Below, piece after piece: positions 62,508 to 64,000 of a stretch of DNA of 64,000 nt. Below the pieces are notes generated by a model. It saw only the letters and a list, made by a program, of their open reading frames with translations, did not search any database and was not told where the DNA came from. Both the position numbers and the translations under genes were made by a program. How positions within the stretch are numbered: the first letter of the stretch is position 1; each line of letters starts with the position of its first letter. Source of the stretch: Ignavibacteriales bacterium (GTDB taxonomy: Bacteria > Bacteroidota > Ignavibacteria > Ignavibacteriales > SURF-24); assembly GCA_026390815.1 (NCBI GenBank), contig JAPLFH010000006.1:186001-250000 (forward strand), written 5' to 3'.

Positions 62508-63446
62508 ATGAAGTGTAAAGTTATCTCACTATTTTTAATAGTTGTAGGCATCAGTAGTTCCAGTTTTGGACAAAAAGAATTCATCAGTGTGAATGGAAAG
62601 AAGGTTGAAATATTCACATCGAGTTTAGAGAACAACCAGAACGGGAAACCTGTAATCGTTTTCGAAAATGGAATGGCAAGTAAATATGGTAGCTGGGAAA
62701 CTGTTATTAATGAAGTATCAAAAACATCCGCAGTATTTTCTTATAACAGACCAAGAATTGGAGAATCCGAGAATGACAGTCTGCCTCCAACCACCGAACA
62801 TATCGTCAGTAATTTAAGAAAGATGCTTTCGGAAAATGGGCTCAATCCACCTTACTTATTAGTATCACATTCTTTTGGTGGTGCATATATAAGAAGTTTT
62901 GCGTCTTACTATCCAGATGAAATTGCCGGACTTATTTTTGTTGATCCAATCGATTTCACAAAAAAGAAAGGTGATGGAGATCTTCCATATTTGGAAATTG
63001 GATTAAAGCAACATCAAATCGATTCTATGTTTGCAAAACCTTACGATAATTTCATTAAAAAACTATATGCCGAAATGCCAAATTTTTATGTGGAAGAAGT
63101 AAAAATATCGAGGCAATTAACCAAAACTGAATTTGAAGAATGCAATCGTAATCCTTTACCGGATGTTCCTGTTCATTTTATCAAGGCTGGTGGATATCCC
63201 ACAACTCCTGATGATAGGGGAGTAACAAGTTTTGATAAGGTGAAGTTGTTTAGAATTGATAACAATTTAAAGATGAAACGTTGGATGGCACTACTAGATC
63301 CATTGAAATATGGAAAGTTTTTTTATTGCTCTAACTCCGGACATTCTGTTCAAACTGATGATCCTGAAACAGTAATTTCAAGTATTAAACTGGCTCTGAT
63401 TGATTACGACAGAATTCAAAAAGAAAAAGCAAACGACCATAAATAA
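62508..63446 (+). CDS. Exported alpha/beta hydrolase
   Basis: 312 residues with a signal peptide (cleavage near SFGQK). The alpha/beta-hydrolase fold shows VIVFENGMASKYGSWETV (oxyanion region), the nucleophile elbow SHSFGG (S122), an acidic residue around VDPIDF, and the late His in NSGHSVQTDDP (about 287-297). It is likely an esterase or lipase-like enzyme of the periplasm; no substrate can be inferred. It follows the Omp85 gene by 47 bases and may be part of the same transcript. No sorting domain. Confidence 0.87.
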   Translation: MKCKVISLFLIVVGISSSSFGQKEFISVNGKKVEIFTSSLENNQNGKPVIVFENGMASKYGSWETVINEVSKTSAVFSYNRPRIGESENDSLPPTTEHIVSNLRKMLSENGLNPPYLLVSHSFGGAYIRSFASYYPDEIAGLIFVDPIDFTKKKGDGDLPYLEIGLKQHQIDSMFAKPYDNFIKKLYAEMPNFYVEEVKISRQLTKTEFEECNRNPLPDVPVHFIKAGGYPTTPDDRGVTSFDKVKLFRIDNNLKMKRWMALLDPLKYGKFFYCSNSGHSVQTDDPETVISSIKLALIDYDRIQKEKANDHK

Positions 63447-63628
63447 TAATTATGAGAGTTGACGTAAGTTTTTAATTAAGTTGAGAACATTTGTCTTTAA
63501 CAAAATCCAATTCTATCTTGGAATTAAGAAGTGTTTTACAAAAATGTTAATGAGTTCCCATTCAAAATATATTTAGGCTGTTTAATATATTAGTGTTAAA
63601 TTTTAAATAATTATTTATTTTATAGATT

Positions 63629-64000
63629 ATGAATAGGTCATCTTTTAAAAGGATTTCGAAAATCCGAGTTGGGGAAGCTAAAAAACTTTTAGAGGAAAAT
63701 CATTTTTGTGGTGCTTATTATTTAATTGGTTATTCAATTGAATGCGCTTTAAAAGCCTGCATATCCAAACAAATAAAGAAATATGATTTTCCCGATAAGA
63801 AATTAGTATCAGAATCACATACACATGATTTGGAAAAGTTAATTAAAATATCTGGTTTAATAACCGATTTTGATAAAGATAGAAAAAATAATTCTAACCT
63901 TGAACTCAACTGGACTATCGTAAAAGACTGGTCCGAAGCTTCAAGATATAGTGATGGATTTACAGAAAACCAAGCCCTCGATTTATATAATGCTTGTACA
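63629..64000 (+). CDS. HEPN-domain protein, 5' part
   Basis: The frame starts at ATG 63629 and runs off the window end; 124 residues are visible. The sequence (FKRISKIRVGEAKKLLEENHFCGAYYLIGYSIECALKA, given in pieces: EAKKLLEENHFCGAYYLIGY and SIECALKACISKQI) has the alpha-helical HEPN pattern, in which the YxxGYxxECxLK helix is typical of the HEPN nucleotidyltransferase-partner group. Such genes often form toxin-antitoxin pairs with MNT nucleotidyltransferases. No partner can be seen because the window ends. A leader of 182 AT-rich bases precedes it. The missing 3' end prevents a check of the Rx4-6H RNase motif. Confidence 0.6.
   Translation, partial: MNRSSFKRISKIRVGEAKKLLEENHFCGAYYLIGYSIECALKACISKQIKKYDFPDKKLVSESHTHDLEKLIKISGLITDFDKDRKNNSNLELNWTIVKDWSEASRYSDGFTENQALDLYNACT

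Overview
The window is AT-rich bacterial DNA (about one third G+C by eye) from a Gram-negative, most likely a member of the Ignavibacteria (Bacteroidota/Chlorobi group). This is an inference. It rests on many secreted proteins ending in a type IX secretion (T9SS/Por) C-terminal sorting domain of the QNxPNPFNPxT type, on LPS export (LptD) and Omp85 proteins, on DUF5103, and on the rplM-rpsI-rpsB-tsf-pyrH-frr gene order. I found no tRNA, rRNA, CRISPR array or intact insertion sequence.

Layout. 1-8.5 kb: the end of a CBS-domain protein, an Nramp-related metal transporter, then a minus-strand group (POT-type transporter, CitMHS-like permease, HyuA-type ATPase, FAD oxidoreductase, NanE) that looks like a catabolic cluster. 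8.5-13.6 kb: a drug/metabolite exporter, a serine hydrolase and secreted or lipoprotein genes of unknown function. 13.6-33.0 kb: a long minus-strand block in which eight genes encode T9SS cargo: BNR/VPS10-like and YCF48-like propellers, a PL6 polysaccharide lyase, a CocE/NonD hydrolase, an LVIVD protein, two DUF3160 paralogs and one unknown. It ends in a chimeric pseudogene. 33.4-45.5 kb: plus-strand envelope and housekeeping genes (DUF4097, DUF5103, Gfo/Idh/MocA, ROK kinase, lptD, NYN RNase, class A beta-lactamase-like protein, GH18 with sorting domain). 45.5-48.8 kb: small secreted proteins, duplicated leaders and decayed genes. 48.9-51.1 kb: a deoxyhypusine-synthase-like enzyme and an SDR epimerase. 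52.1-56.3 kb: the ribosomal/translation operon. 56.5-64 kb: malic enzyme, a Ser-substituted L,D-transpeptidase homolog overlapping a lipoprotein gene, an Omp85 protein, an alpha/beta hydrolase and the start of a HEPN gene.

How the genes fit together. The T9SS block reads as an exported toolkit for polymer breakdown (PL6, CocE/NonD, GH18) plus surface propellers, with the transporters at the left end as possible uptake routes. No T9SS core gene lies in the window. The most unusual feature is the coding DNA of the sorting domains. It is nearly identical between neighbours and carries small in-frame palindromes, including a 54-bp multi-stem element inside the PL6 gene. A detached sorting-domain tail and two decayed genes suggest that these 3' cassettes recombine and break. 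Other points of interest are the inverted heptamer arrays directly before lptD, a 140-bp inverted-repeat element, a structured rpsB leader and the Cys-to-Ser L,D-transpeptidase.
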